64,000 nucleotides of DNA, taken from the NCBI GenBank assembly GCA_034519525.1, contig JAXHOJ010000063.1:1-64000 (forward strand). The letters are read 5' to 3'. A program made the position numbers and the translations under genes. Under the pieces are notes generated by a model. It worked only from the letters and a program-made list of their open reading frames with translations, was not told the DNA's origin and ran no database searches. Shown one piece after another: positions 26,034 to 35,117 of this stretch. How positions within the stretch are numbered: the stretch's first letter is position 1; every line of letters starts with the position of its first letter. Source of the DNA: Gemmobacter sp034519525 (GTDB lineage: Bacteria > Pseudomonadota > Alphaproteobacteria > Rhodobacterales > Rhodobacteraceae).

Positions 26034-28064
26034 ATGTCGAATGATCCGCTGATGCAGCCCTATCGCTTGCGCCACCTGACCCTGCGCAACCGTATCCTGA
26101 CCACCAGCCACGAACCGGCCTATACCGAAGACGGGATGCCGAAGGACCGCTATCGCCTCTATCATGTGGAACGGGCGAAGGCCGGTGTCGCCATGGTGAT
26201 GACAGCCGGTTCCGCCAGCGTCAGCCGTGACAGCCCGCCTGTCTTCAGCAATGTCCTCGCCTGGAAGGATGAGGTGGTGGGCTGGATGAAGCGTCTGGCC
26301 GATGATTGCCATGAAGCCGGGGCCGCCGTGATGATCCAGCTGTCGCATCTGGGCTATCGGACCCGCTGGGACAAGGGGGTCTGGCTGCCGGTTCTGGGCG
26401 CAGGCCCGCAGCAGGAGCCTGCGCATCGGGCCTATCCGAAAATCATCGAGGATTGGGATATCGCCCGCGTCATCCGCGATTATGCCGATGCGGCAGAGCG
26501 GATGAAAGCCGCCGATCTGGATGGCGTGGAATTCGAAATGTACGGCCATCTGATGGATCAGATGTTCAGCCCGCTGACCAACCGGCTGGATGGCCCCTAT
26601 GGCGGATCGTTCGACAATCGCATCCGTTTTGCCACCGAGGTGCTTGAGGCCTGCCGCAAGCGGGTCGGCCCCGATTTCATCCTTGGTATCCGCTATGTGG
26701 CAGACGAGGCGCAGCCGGGCGGCATCACCATCGACGATGGGGTTGAAATGGCACGGCGCTTCAAGGCGGCCGGGCTGATCGACTTCATCAATGTCATTCG
26801 TGGGCGCATCCATACCGATGCGGCGCTGTCTGACGTGATCCCGCTGCAGGGGATGCGCTCTGCCCCGCATCTGGATTTCGCGGGCCGGGTGCGCGCCGAG
26901 GTGGGCCTGCCCACCTTCCATGCCAGCCGAATTCCCGATGTGGCCACCGCGCGGCACGCCATTGCCGCAGGTGTGCTGGATATGGTGGGGATGACCCGGG
27001 CGCATATGGCCGATCCGCATATCGTGCAGAAGATCCGCGACGGGCGCGAGGATGACATCCGCCCCTGTGTCGGCGCCACCTATTGCCTGGACCGGATCTA
27101 TCAGGGCGGCATGGCGCTGTGCATCCATAACCCCTCCACCGGGCGCGAGGCGGAACAGCCCCATGCCATCGCCCCGGCTCCGGTGCGCAAGACCGTGGCG
27201 GTGGTGGGCGCAGGCCCGGCCGGTCTGGAGGCTGCCCGCGTGGCGGCAGAGCGCGGGCACCGCGTCGTCGTCTTCGAAGCGGCGGATCAGCCGGGCGGGC
27301 AGGTGCGCCTGATCGCCCAGACCAAACGCCGGTCCGAAATGATCGGCATCATCGACTGGCGCATGGCGCAATGTGCGGCACGGGATGTGGAGTTCCGCTT
27401 CAACACCTGGGCGGAAGCCGCAGATATTCTGGCCCTACAGCCCGATGTGGTGATCATCGCCAGCGGCGGTCTGCCGGATGTGCCCGATCTGCCCGGGGCG
27501 GATCTGACGGTCAGCTCCTGGGATATCCTGTCGGGGGATGTGAAGCCGGGCCAGAACGTGCTGCTGTTTGATGCGGCGGGCGATCATGTCGCGCTGCAGG
27601 CGGCGGAAAAGCTGCTGGAAGCGGGCGCCACGGTCGAGGTGATGACCCCCGACCGCAGCTTTGCCCCCGAGGTGATGGGGATGAACCTTGTCCCCTATAT
27701 GCGCACCATGCAGGATAAGCCGGTGACCTTCACCGTGACCTATCGCCTGACCGGGGTGGAGCGGGACGGCAATGCGCTGAAGGCCGTGGTCGGTTCGGAT
27801 TACATGCCGGTCCGCAAAGAGCGTCAGGTGGATCAGGTGGTGATCAACCACGGCACCCAGCCGCTGGCCGATCTGTATTTCGATCTGAAACCGCAGTCGC
27901 AGAACCTTGGCGCCGTGGATCATCAGGCCTTGATCGCAGGCCTGCCGCAACCGCAGGGCAGGGGGCCTGCAGGCTTCTGCCTGTACCGTATCGGCGACGC
28001 GGTCGAGGCGCGCAACATCCATGCCGCCATCTATGATGCGCTGCGCCTGCTGCGCGAAATCTAG
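26034..28064 (+). CDS. DgcA/N-methylproline-demethylase-type flavoprotein
   Basis: 676 residues in two parts. Residues 1 to about 370 are an Old-Yellow-Enzyme FMN barrel (TTSHEPAYTEDG, MIQLSHLGYRT, YGHLMDQMFSPLTNRLDGPY). From about 385 is an FAD/NAD-binding region with VAVVGAGPAGLEAARVAAERG. A cysteine-containing linker RPCVGATYC-LDRIYQGGMALC-IHNP (Cys345, Cys351, Cys363) stands where trimethylamine dehydrogenase and 2,4-dienoyl-CoA reductase bind [4Fe-4S]; only three cysteines are seen instead of the usual four. The NPSTGRE segment that follows is typical of the dimethylglycine/N-methylproline demethylase branch, so oxidative N-demethylation of an amino-acid or betaine derivative is the best guess. 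Substrate is uncertain. Probably repressed by the divergent TetR protein. Confidence 0.8.
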   Translation: MSNDPLMQPYRLRHLTLRNRILTTSHEPAYTEDGMPKDRYRLYHVERAKAGVAMVMTAGSASVSRDSPPVFSNVLAWKDEVVGWMKRLADDCHEAGAAVMIQLSHLGYRTRWDKGVWLPVLGAGPQQEPAHRAYPKIIEDWDIARVIRDYADAAERMKAADLDGVEFEMYGHLMDQMFSPLTNRLDGPYGGSFDNRIRFATEVLEACRKRVGPDFILGIRYVADEAQPGGITIDDGVEMARRFKAAGLIDFINVIRGRIHTDAALSDVIPLQGMRSAPHLDFAGRVRAEVGLPTFHASRIPDVATARHAIAAGVLDMVGMTRAHMADPHIVQKIRDGREDDIRPCVGATYCLDRIYQGGMALCIHNPSTGREAEQPHAIAPAPVRKTVAVVGAGPAGLEAARVAAERGHRVVVFEAADQPGGQVRLIAQTKRRSEMIGIIDWRMAQCAARDVEFRFNTWAEAADILALQPDVVIIASGGLPDVPDLPGADLTVSSWDILSGDVKPGQNVLLFDAAGDHVALQAAEKLLEAGATVEVMTPDRSFAPEVMGMNLVPYMRTMQDKPVTFTVTYRLTGVERDGNALKAVVGSDYMPVRKERQVDQVVINHGTQPLADLYFDLKPQSQNLGAVDHQALIAGLPQPQGRGPAGFCLYRIGDAVEARNIHAAIYDALRLLREI

Positions 28065-28160
28065 GTCCAGCGCGACCTTCGCCGCCTTGCCATAGCCCAT
28101 AAGATAATGTGAACACGCCCCGCCGGGCAGCTAGACTGAACAGGATTCGTCTGGTGGGGC

Positions 28161-28682
28161 ATGGGGTTTGGTATGTGGGTGGTTCGGGAAAGATGGGGCG
28201 GGTTCGGGCTGCTGGTCGTGGCCCTGCTGGCTGGGCTGGTGACTGCGGCCCCCGCCCAGCAGCCTGCAGAGGAAGAAATCCTGCTGACGGTCACCGATGC
28301 AACAGGCCAGGCGCATGGGTTCGACCGTCTGTCGCTGGACAGCCTGCCGCAGGTCACCTTTGAAACCAGTACGCTCTGGACAGAGGCGCCATCGCAGTTT
28401 TCCGGCCCCGCATTGCGCCACATTCTGGCCGAGGCCGGTATCCTGTCGGGCAAGATAAGCCTGCAGGCGCTGAACGAATATTCCGTCGAGCTTTCGGTCG
28501 AAGGGCTGACCGATACCGCGCCCATCGTGGCCACCCGGCGCGACGGCGCGCTGTTCGGGGTGCGCGACAACGGGCCGCTCTGGGTGATCTATCCGTTCGA
28601 TTCGGATCTCGTCTATCAGGCCGAAGAGGTTTATGCCGCCAGCGTATGGCAATTGGTGGAAGTGAGGGCACTTGGCCCGTGA
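28161..28682 (+). CDS. Secreted protein with sulfite-oxidase-like (molybdopterin-binding) fold
   Basis: 173 residues. A Sec signal peptide occupies about residues 10-33 (LLVVALLAGLVTAAPAQ). The mature part (LLTVTDATGQAHGFDRLSLDSLPQVTF, then GPALRHILAEAGI and LWVIYPFD) matches small periplasmic proteins related to the oxidoreductase molybdopterin-binding domain but lacking the catalytic Cys and much of the pterin site, so enzyme activity is doubtful. Its TGA overlaps the GTG start of the hybrid kinase (GTGA, 28679-28682), implying translational coupling. I infer that it is the periplasmic ligand-binding partner of that kinase. Confidence 0.75.
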   Translation: MGFGMWVVRERWGGFGLLVVALLAGLVTAAPAQQPAEEEILLTVTDATGQAHGFDRLSLDSLPQVTFETSTLWTEAPSQFSGPALRHILAEAGILSGKISLQALNEYSVELSVEGLTDTAPIVATRRDGALFGVRDNGPLWVIYPFDSDLVYQAEEVYAASVWQLVEVRALGP

Positions 28683-31243
28683 CGCAGCCGACGGAACACA
28701 ATGCAGGCCTGTCTTCGGAAGATCCGACAGCCACATCGCTGCTGACCTGGCTTTGGCCTGTGCTGGGCCTTGTGTTGATCGGTATCGCTTTGCTGACGGT
28801 CAATGGCTATCGCGTCAGCACCAAGCTGGACGAGGCGCAGACCGCGCAGACCGATAACAACACCTGGCTTGTCACCCAGCTGGAAGTCGAGGTGCTGAAA
28901 CTCATGTCGGCGGTGCGGTCGGCGCGCGATCCTGCGGCGGTCCCGGCGGATTATCGCAGGCTGCGCCGGGCCTTCGACATCTATCTCAGCAGGCTGAACG
29001 TGATTTCGGGTCATCTGGCCCAGCCCGGCCCGTTGCAGCCGCAGCGCGACAGCGACGACTGGCGCCATATCCTGCGCCTTACGCAGGAGATCGAGCTGAT
29101 GATGGCCCTGCCGGATCCGGCCCTGCAAACCGCCCTGGCATCCGTGGGGGATGAACTCGCGGGGATGCGGCACAGCGCGCGGCAATTCGCCGTATCCTCC
29201 CTTGCCCTGTTGGTGGAAAGCAATGCCGCCGAACGCGAACAGCTGCGCGGCCTGCTGACGCGCTTTGCCGTTGTGGCTTTGCTGCTGATCGTGCTGCTGG
29301 TCGGCACTTCGGTTTTGATGCTGCGGCTTTCGGTGCAGCTGCGCCTGCGGGGCCGCCGGGCCGAACGGATGCGGTCCAATCTGGAAAAGACGCTGGCCGC
29401 TGCGCTGGATGGGGTGATCGTCGCCACGTCCGACGGGCGTATCCTGCAAGTGAATGCGGCGGCAGAGGCGATCTTTGGCCATGACCGCGAAACCCTGCTG
29501 GCCCAGGATATCCGCAGCGTGCTGCTGACCGATGGCCCCGAACCCGACGAGGCCCCCCAGATCCGCCGCTTTCTGGAGGGCGGCCTGCAGGGCGAGCCGC
29601 CGCCGGGCCGGGGGGTGATGTTTGCCCGTGGCCGGGATGGCCGCCGCTTTCCCGCCGAAGTGGTGCTGGCCGCAGACCGCGACATGGATGGCCGCCCGGT
29701 GGTCTTTGCCTTCATCCGCGATATCTCGGAGCAGCGGCAGTTTGAAACCAGCCTGCGCGATGCCCGCGACGCCGCGCTTTCTGCGGTCGAGGCCAAAAGC
29801 CGCTTTCTGGCCGTGATGAGCCACGAGATGCGCACCCCCCTGAACGGCATGATCGCCGCGCTGGAGCTGATGCAGCGCACCACGCCGCTGGATGCGCGTC
29901 AGGCCCGGTTCGTCGAAATCGCCGGTTCCGGGGCACAGACCGCGCTGGAACAGATCAATGCCGTGCTGGAACTGGCCCGGCTGGACCGGCTGGCGCCGGA
30001 ACCCGAAGTGACGGGGTTCAATCTGGCGCACACCATCCGTGAAGTGGCCGATCAGCTGGCCCCGCTGGCCCGGCGCAATGGCAATCACATCTCGCTGGAT
30101 CTGCCGGCGGCCTCTGCGGTTGATGTCACAGGCCCGCGCCGGATCTTTGTCAACACGCTGGTCAATCTGGTGGGCAATGCGGTGAAATTCACCCATGGCG
30201 GCCAGATCGACATCCGGGCCCGTCTGGCCCCGGCACCCGACACCGGCCTGCTGTTGCGGATCGAGGTTGAAGATACCGGAATCGGCATCGCGCCTGACAA
30301 GCTGGACAGGATATTCGAACCCTTCGAAACACTGGACAACGGCTATGATCGCGCGACAGAGGGCACCGGGCTTGGCCTTGGTATCGCCCGGCGCGCGGCA
30401 GAGCTGATGGGGGGCGCCATCGGTGTGGAAAGCTGCCCCGGCGTGGGCAGCGTGTTCTGGTTCACCGCCCGGATGCAGCCCGGCAGCCCGGCCTTGGCTG
30501 CCGAAGCCGTGGCGCTGCCACAGCGGGCCTTGCCCCCCGCCCCCCGCGATATCCTGATTGCCGAAGACAACCCTACCAACCGGCTTGTCCTGCGCGAGAT
30601 GCTGGAACATCTGGGGCAAAGGGTGACAGAGGCCGAAACCGGGGCAGAGGCCGTTGAACTGGCGCGGGCGCGCAATTTCGATCTGATCCTGATGGATATC
30701 AGCATGCCGGTTCTGGATGGTCTGGCGGCCAGCCGCGCGATCCGGGCCGCTGGCGCCTCGCGGTTCAGCCGGATCGTCGGCGTCACCGCGCATGGCCTGC
30801 CGGAAGAGCTGCAACGCTTTGCCGCCGCCGGCCTGCCCGAGGTGATCCGCAAACCCATTACCTTTCCGGCGCTGACCGATCTGCTGCAAACCCCCGTCGT
30901 TGCGTGTCAGAGCGAGATCGACGAATCCGCGCTGCAGGATCTGCGCCGTATCCTGTCGCCTGCGGCCCGTGCGCAGGCCGTTGCAGGGCTGCTGGCCGAA
31001 GGGGCGGCCTTCATCGCGGCGCTGGATCAGCCCGATATCCCGCCGGATGAGCTGGGCCAGATGGCACATCGCCTGCATGGTGCGGCGGCGCAGTTTGGTG
31101 GCGTGTCGCTGGCCCGCGGGTTGCAGCAGCTGGAACTCCGGCTGGCAGAGGGGCAGGACCGGGGCGGCCCGGCCCTGCGGCTTGGGCTGGTGGCAGAATG
31201 GCGCAGCCTTGCTGCCATGGTGCGGCGGATTCTTGCAGATTGA
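28679..31243 (+). CDS. Hybrid sensor histidine kinase with receiver and Hpt domains
   Basis: 854 residues, GTG start. Order: TM1 (about 24-43), a periplasmic helical region, TM2 (about 200-222), a PAS domain (about 240-350, LDGVIVATSDGRILQVNAAAEAIF), HisKA with SHEMRTPLNGM (His382), HATPase_c with LVGNAVKFTHGG, DTGIGI and GTGLGLGIARR, a receiver domain (ILIAEDNPTNR, Asp673 in LILMDISMP) and a C-terminal Hpt (AHRLHGAAAQFG, His797; the usual Lys of HxLKG is His here). It can therefore run the whole relay His-Asp-His itself and pass phosphate to a separate response regulator, most likely the LuxR-type protein 100 bp downstream. Signal probably arrives through the translationally coupled secreted protein. 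Confidence 0.93.
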   Translation: MTQPTEHNAGLSSEDPTATSLLTWLWPVLGLVLIGIALLTVNGYRVSTKLDEAQTAQTDNNTWLVTQLEVEVLKLMSAVRSARDPAAVPADYRRLRRAFDIYLSRLNVISGHLAQPGPLQPQRDSDDWRHILRLTQEIELMMALPDPALQTALASVGDELAGMRHSARQFAVSSLALLVESNAAEREQLRGLLTRFAVVALLLIVLLVGTSVLMLRLSVQLRLRGRRAERMRSNLEKTLAAALDGVIVATSDGRILQVNAAAEAIFGHDRETLLAQDIRSVLLTDGPEPDEAPQIRRFLEGGLQGEPPPGRGVMFARGRDGRRFPAEVVLAADRDMDGRPVVFAFIRDISEQRQFETSLRDARDAALSAVEAKSRFLAVMSHEMRTPLNGMIAALELMQRTTPLDARQARFVEIAGSGAQTALEQINAVLELARLDRLAPEPEVTGFNLAHTIREVADQLAPLARRNGNHISLDLPAASAVDVTGPRRIFVNTLVNLVGNAVKFTHGGQIDIRARLAPAPDTGLLLRIEVEDTGIGIAPDKLDRIFEPFETLDNGYDRATEGTGLGLGIARRAAELMGGAIGVESCPGVGSVFWFTARMQPGSPALAAEAVALPQRALPPAPRDILIAEDNPTNRLVLREMLEHLGQRVTEAETGAEAVELARARNFDLILMDISMPVLDGLAASRAIRAAGASRFSRIVGVTAHGLPEELQRFAAAGLPEVIRKPITFPALTDLLQTPVVACQSEIDESALQDLRRILSPAARAQAVAGLLAEGAAFIAALDQPDIPPDELGQMAHRLHGAAAQFGGVSLARGLQQLELRLAEGQDRGGPALRLGLVAEWRSLAAMVRRILAD

Positions 31244-31344
31244 TGCAGGGGGCGGCGTCACACGGGTGACGGGCTATCGCCCGGCTGCAAAGCCATCTAA
31301 TATATCCGCAAAGGCCAGACCGCTGCCGGAGGTTGCGAGACCAC

Positions 31345-31974
31345 ATGAACCATCCCGACCGTCACAGGGTGCGTATCCTGATCGCCGATGATCATCAGCT
31401 TGTGCGCGAACTTGTGGCTTCGCATCTGCGGGCCGAAGGTGATTTCGATGTGATGACCGTGGAAAGCTATTCCGCCGCCGAACGGGCGATCGGGGAAAAC
31501 GGGATCTTTGACATCATCCTTTTGGATTTTGCCATGCCCGGCGTGGGTGGTGTGCAATCCGTGGCGGATCTGCTTGCGCGCAATGGCGGCAAGCCGGTGG
31601 CGCTGTTTTCCGGGCTGGCCCGGCGCGATACCGTGCTGGAGGCGGTGGCGCGCGGTGCCTCTGGCTTCATTCCCAAAAGCACGCCCGCCCGGGATCTGCC
31701 CGATGCCATTGGCCGAATTCTGGCCGGGGAATGTTATCTGCCACCGGGTTTCGATGTGGTCACCGCCGCGCCACGCTCTGATCTTGGGCTGACGCCGCGT
31801 GAATTGCAGGTGCTGCGCGCCGTGCGCGACGGGTTGATGAACAAGGAAATCGCCGCCCGCATGGGGCTGAGCGAGGTGACGGTCAAGATGCACGTCCGCT
31901 CGATCTGCAGCAAGCTGAACGCCCGCAACCGGACGCAGGCCGCCATCATCGCCGAAACGCTGGGCCTGGATTGA
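31345..31974 (+). CDS. NarL/LuxR-type response regulator
   Basis: 209 residues from MNHPDRHRV. Receiver domain: LIADDHQL acidic pair, phospho-acceptor Asp61 in IILLDFAMPG, and Lys in GFIPKST. C-terminal LuxR-type HTH: LGLTPRELQVLRAVRDGL and NKEIAARMGLSEVTVKMHV. Same strand as the hybrid kinase with a 100-bp gap, so it is the probable terminal output of that phosphorelay. An ATG four codons earlier (31333) lies outside the listed start choice because MNHPD follows GAGACCAC directly. Confidence 0.93.
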   Translation: MNHPDRHRVRILIADDHQLVRELVASHLRAEGDFDVMTVESYSAAERAIGENGIFDIILLDFAMPGVGGVQSVADLLARNGGKPVALFSGLARRDTVLEAVARGASGFIPKSTPARDLPDAIGRILAGECYLPPGFDVVTAAPRSDLGLTPRELQVLRAVRDGLMNKEIAARMGLSEVTVKMHVRSICSKLNARNRTQAAIIAETLGLD

Positions 31975-32047
31975 TCCTGCGCAGGCCGGATCGGGGCTTT
32001 TCTTTTCCGGTGCATGGCGTTTGATGGCCAGCGGAACCGGAGGTCGC

Positions 32048-32878
32048 ATGGTGTTGTATCTGGGTGTTGACGGGGGCGGAACCGGCTGTCGCGCGGCGGT
32101 GGCCGATGCACAGGGCCGTATCCTTGGGCAGGGCACGGCGGGGCCTGCCAATGTGAACACCGATGTTGCAGGCAGTTGCGCCAATATCCTTGCCGCCACC
32201 CGGCAGGCGCTGGCGGGCACGGGCGCCACGCCTGCGGATCTGCGGGCGGTGCTGGGTCTGGCGGGGGCCAATGTCTCTGCCGCGGTGGCGCAGCTGCGGC
32301 CCCTGCTGCCCTTCGCGCGGACAGAGATTGTCACCGATGCGGTCACAGCAACGCGGGGCGCGCTGGGTGGGGGCGATGGGATCATGGCGGTGATGGGCAC
32401 CGGATCGGTATTTGCGCTGCAGCGCGCGGGCCTTGTGCGGCAATTCGGCGGGCGCGGCTTTCTGCTGGGCGACGAGGGCAGCGGCGCGGTTCTCGGCCGG
32501 GCGCTGCTGGCCGAGGCCCTGCGCGCCGAAGACGGTTTTGCCGAGATGACGCCCTTGCTGCAGGCTGTGCTGCAGGAACTGGGCGGTATCGAAGGTGTCA
32601 TCTCTTTCGGCTGTCAGGCTCGGCCGGTGGAATTTGCCGCCTTCGCCCCGCGCATCGTGGCAGCAGAAGACCCGGCGGCACAGCGCATCTTTGCCGCTGC
32701 GGTGGCCGATGTGGCGGCGATCATCGCGCATCTGCAGCAGAACGGCCCGCTGCCGGTCGTGTTCACGGGCGGTCTTGGCCCGCATTATGCGGCCCGGCTG
32801 CGCGGCCAATGGGATATCCGCCCGCCACAGGGCACCGGGGTGGATGGCGCCCTGCTGATCGCCCGGCAGGGCGGGTAA
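32048..32878 (+). CDS. BadF/BadG-type ATPase, N-acetylglucosamine kinase
   Basis: 276 residues. ASKHA sugar-kinase motifs are present: phosphate-1 YLGVDGGGTGCRAAVADAQG at the N-terminus, AVMGTGSVFALQR, and the glycine-rich FLLGDEGSGAVLGR with adenosine motif VFTGGLGPHYAARL near the end. This family includes GlcNAc/glucosamine kinases. The adjacent nagA, starting six bases after its stop, makes GlcNAc the likely substrate: kinase makes GlcNAc-6-P, NagA deacetylates it. Start 32048 is chosen because GGAGG (32038-32042) stands at the right distance; two earlier in-frame ATG codons (32021, 32024) lack such a site. Confidence 0.85.
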   Translation: MVLYLGVDGGGTGCRAAVADAQGRILGQGTAGPANVNTDVAGSCANILAATRQALAGTGATPADLRAVLGLAGANVSAAVAQLRPLLPFARTEIVTDAVTATRGALGGGDGIMAVMGTGSVFALQRAGLVRQFGGRGFLLGDEGSGAVLGRALLAEALRAEDGFAEMTPLLQAVLQELGGIEGVISFGCQARPVEFAAFAPRIVAAEDPAAQRIFAAAVADVAAIIAHLQQNGPLPVVFTGGLGPHYAARLRGQWDIRPPQGTGVDGALLIARQGG

Positions 32879-32883
32879 CGGCC

Positions 32884-34008
32884 ATGCGTCAGATCCTGCT
32901 GGGGGCCCGCATCTTCGAGGGCACGCGCTTTCACGACGATCACGCGCTGGTGCTGGAGGAGGGGCACATCGCCGCACTCCTGCCCGCCGCTGCGGCCCCC
33001 GAAGGCCCGCGCCGCCACCTGCCTGCGGGCAGCATCCTGGCGCCGGGCTTTGTCGATCTGCAGATCAATGGTGGCAGTGGCCTGATGGTGGATGGCCGCA
33101 CCGATCTGGCGGCCCTGCGCCATATCTGTGCCACACACCGCGCGCTTGGCTCTGCCGGGGTGCTGCCCACGCTCATCACCGATACACCGGCTGCCACGGC
33201 GCAGGTGATCGCGGTGGGCATTGCTGCGGCGCGGGCACAGGTGCCGGGCTTCCTAGGCCTGCATCTGGAAGGCCCACATCTGGACCCGCGCCGCCATGGC
33301 GCCCATGACCCTGCGCTGATCCGCCCGATGGGCGAAGATGATCTGCACCATCTCTGCGCGGCGGCACAGGCCCTGCCTGCCCTGATGGTGACGCTGGCCC
33401 CCGAAAGCACCACCCCCGATCAGGTGGCCCGGCTGGCCGGGGCAGGGGCGCTGGTCAGCCTGGGCCACAGCGACTGCAGTTATGACACTGCGCAGGCCTA
33501 TCTGGCAGCCGGTGCCCGCTGCGCAACCCATCTGTTCAACGCCATGAGCCAGATCGGCAACCGCGCCCCCGGTCTGGCCGGGGCCGTGCTGGCGGGCGAT
33601 TGCGCGGGGGGGCTGATCGCAGATGGCATCCATGTGCACCCGGCCACGCTGCGGCTTGCACTGGCCGCCCGGCCGCAGGGGCTGTTTCTGGTCTCGGATT
33701 GCATGGCCTTCGCGGGCAGCGATCTTGCGCAGATGGATCTGGGCGGCCGCCGAATCCTGCGGCAGGGCGGGCGGCTCACGATGGCCGATGGCACGCTGGC
33801 CGGCGCCGACCTGACGCTGCCGCAGGCGGTGGCGGTGCTGGTGCATCAGGTGGGAATCGCACCGGAACGGGCGCTGGCCATGGCCGGCCGCATCCCGGCA
33901 CAGCTGATCGGGGCAGGGGGCAGGCTTGGGCAGATCGCCCCGGGCAGGGCTGCGGATCTGGTGCTGCTGGATGCGAAGTTTCGCCTGATCGAAAGCCTGA
34001 TGGCCTGA
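32884..34008 (+). CDS. nagA: N-acetylglucosamine-6-phosphate deacetylase
   Basis: 374 residues. Converts GlcNAc-6-phosphate to glucosamine-6-phosphate plus acetate, used in GlcNAc catabolism and murein recycling. Motifs in order: APGFVDLQINGGSG (near the metal-binding start of the barrel), GLHLEGPHLDPRRHGAH (metal Glu in EGPH), VSLGHSDCSYDTA (His), THLFNAMSQIGNRAPG (His, substrate loop), IADGIHVHP, and the catalytic Asp in FLVSDCMAF. The end QIAPGRAADLVLLD closes the composite beta-domain. Forms an operon with the preceding kinase. Confidence 0.95.
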   Translation: MRQILLGARIFEGTRFHDDHALVLEEGHIAALLPAAAAPEGPRRHLPAGSILAPGFVDLQINGGSGLMVDGRTDLAALRHICATHRALGSAGVLPTLITDTPAATAQVIAVGIAAARAQVPGFLGLHLEGPHLDPRRHGAHDPALIRPMGEDDLHHLCAAAQALPALMVTLAPESTTPDQVARLAGAGALVSLGHSDCSYDTAQAYLAAGARCATHLFNAMSQIGNRAPGLAGAVLAGDCAGGLIADGIHVHPATLRLALAARPQGLFLVSDCMAFAGSDLAQMDLGGRRILRQGGRLTMADGTLAGADLTLPQAVAVLVHQVGIAPERALAMAGRIPAQLIGAGGRLGQIAPGRAADLVLLDAKFRLIESLMA

Positions 34009-34095
34009 TCTGCGGCTTTTCGGCAACGGAGACAAAGAAGGGGCGTATCACCACTGTTTCGATCTGACGATATTTCTATCATGATCGGGAAACAG

Positions 34096-34171
34096 TGGTG
34101 AGCCGGACAGGATTCGAACCTGTGACCCGCTGATTAAAAGTCAGCTGCTCTACCAACTGAGCTACCGGCCC
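34096..34171 (-). tRNA. tRNA-Lys (anticodon TTT)
   Basis: On the minus strand the cloverleaf starts GGGCCGGTAGCTCAG and ends with CCGGCTCA plus an encoded CCA (34096-34098). Anticodon loop CTTTTAA gives TTT. The acceptor stem has seven pairs with one G-U. T-arm GGTTCGAATCC is canonical. Lies between nagA (same region, opposite strand) and dapF. Confidence 0.97.
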
Positions 34172-34280
34172 ACTCTCTGTGAGCGGCTAACTACGGAGTT
34201 CGGCCGGGGGGGTCAAGAGCCAAAAACACGAAAAATCGTGGTCTCTGGCAAATTCTCCGATTCTCGGTTACGAGGCCGGA

Positions 34281-35117
34281 ATGAGCGAACTTTTCCCCCA
34301 TGGCCTGCCCTTCATGAAGATGCACGGCGCAGGCAACGATTTTGTGGTGATCGACTCGCGGCAACGCGGGCCGGTGGTGACGGCTGCGCTGGCGCAGGCC
34401 GTGGGTGATCGCAACCGCGGGGTGGGCTTTGATCAGCTGGCCGAAATCCACGCGGGCGAAGGCGCTGATTACACGCTGGATTTCTGGAACAGCGATGGCA
34501 GCCGCGCCGGGGCCTGTGGCAATGCAAGCCGCTGCGTGGCCGATTACATGATGGGCGAGCTGGGTTGCGACCGGGTCACCTTCGATACCCAGCGCGGCCG
34601 CCTGATCGCCCTGCGCCTGCCCGATGGCCGGGTCAGCGTGAACATGGGCCAGCCCCAGCGTGACTGGGCAGAGGTGCCTTTGGCCCGCCCGGTGGATACC
34701 GATCATCTGCCCCTGCCGGGCGATCCGCTGGCGGTGGGCATGGGCAATCCGCATTGCGTGTTCTTCGTGCCTGATGCCTGCGCTGTGGATGTTGCGGCCG
34801 AAGGTCGGCGCTATGAGGTTGATCCGCTGTTCCCGCAGAAAACCAATGTGGAATTTGCCAGCCTGACCGGCCCGAACCGCCTGCGGATGCGGGTCTGGGA
34901 ACGCGGCGCCGGCATCACTTTGGCCTGCGGTTCAGGCGCCTGTGCCACGGCTGTGGCTGCTGCGACACGCGGGCTGACCGGGCGACAGGTCACGCTGGAT
35001 CTCGACGGCGGCGTACTGGAAATCGACTGGCGCGCGGATGGCGTCTGGATGGCCGGGCCAGTGGCCCGCGTCTTCGACGGCGTGCTGCGCCCCGGCTTTC
35101 TGGCGGGCCTGCTATGA
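34281..35117 (+). CDS. dapF: Diaminopimelate epimerase
   Basis: 278 residues. Interconverts LL- and meso-diaminopimelate for lysine and murein. Hallmarks: MKMHGAGNDFVVID at the start, the first active-site Cys in GACGNASRC (Cys79) and the second in ITLACGSGACA (Cys216). Both halves of the pseudo-symmetric fold are present. Start MSELFPHGLPF at 34281. Its TGA overlaps the ATG of mtaB (ATGA), so the two are translationally coupled. Confidence 0.97.
   Translation: MSELFPHGLPFMKMHGAGNDFVVIDSRQRGPVVTAALAQAVGDRNRGVGFDQLAEIHAGEGADYTLDFWNSDGSRAGACGNASRCVADYMMGELGCDRVTFDTQRGRLIALRLPDGRVSVNMGQPQRDWAEVPLARPVDTDHLPLPGDPLAVGMGNPHCVFFVPDACAVDVAAEGRRYEVDPLFPQKTNVEFASLTGPNRLRMRVWERGAGITLACGSGACATAVAAATRGLTGRQVTLDLDGGVLEIDWRADGVWMAGPVARVFDGVLRPGFLAGLL

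Noticed and set aside
28631..31261. 876-residue minus-strand frame opposite the hybrid kinase
   Set aside because: The plus-strand kinase has all expected domains and motifs; the antisense frame is His/Gln-rich shadow sequence.
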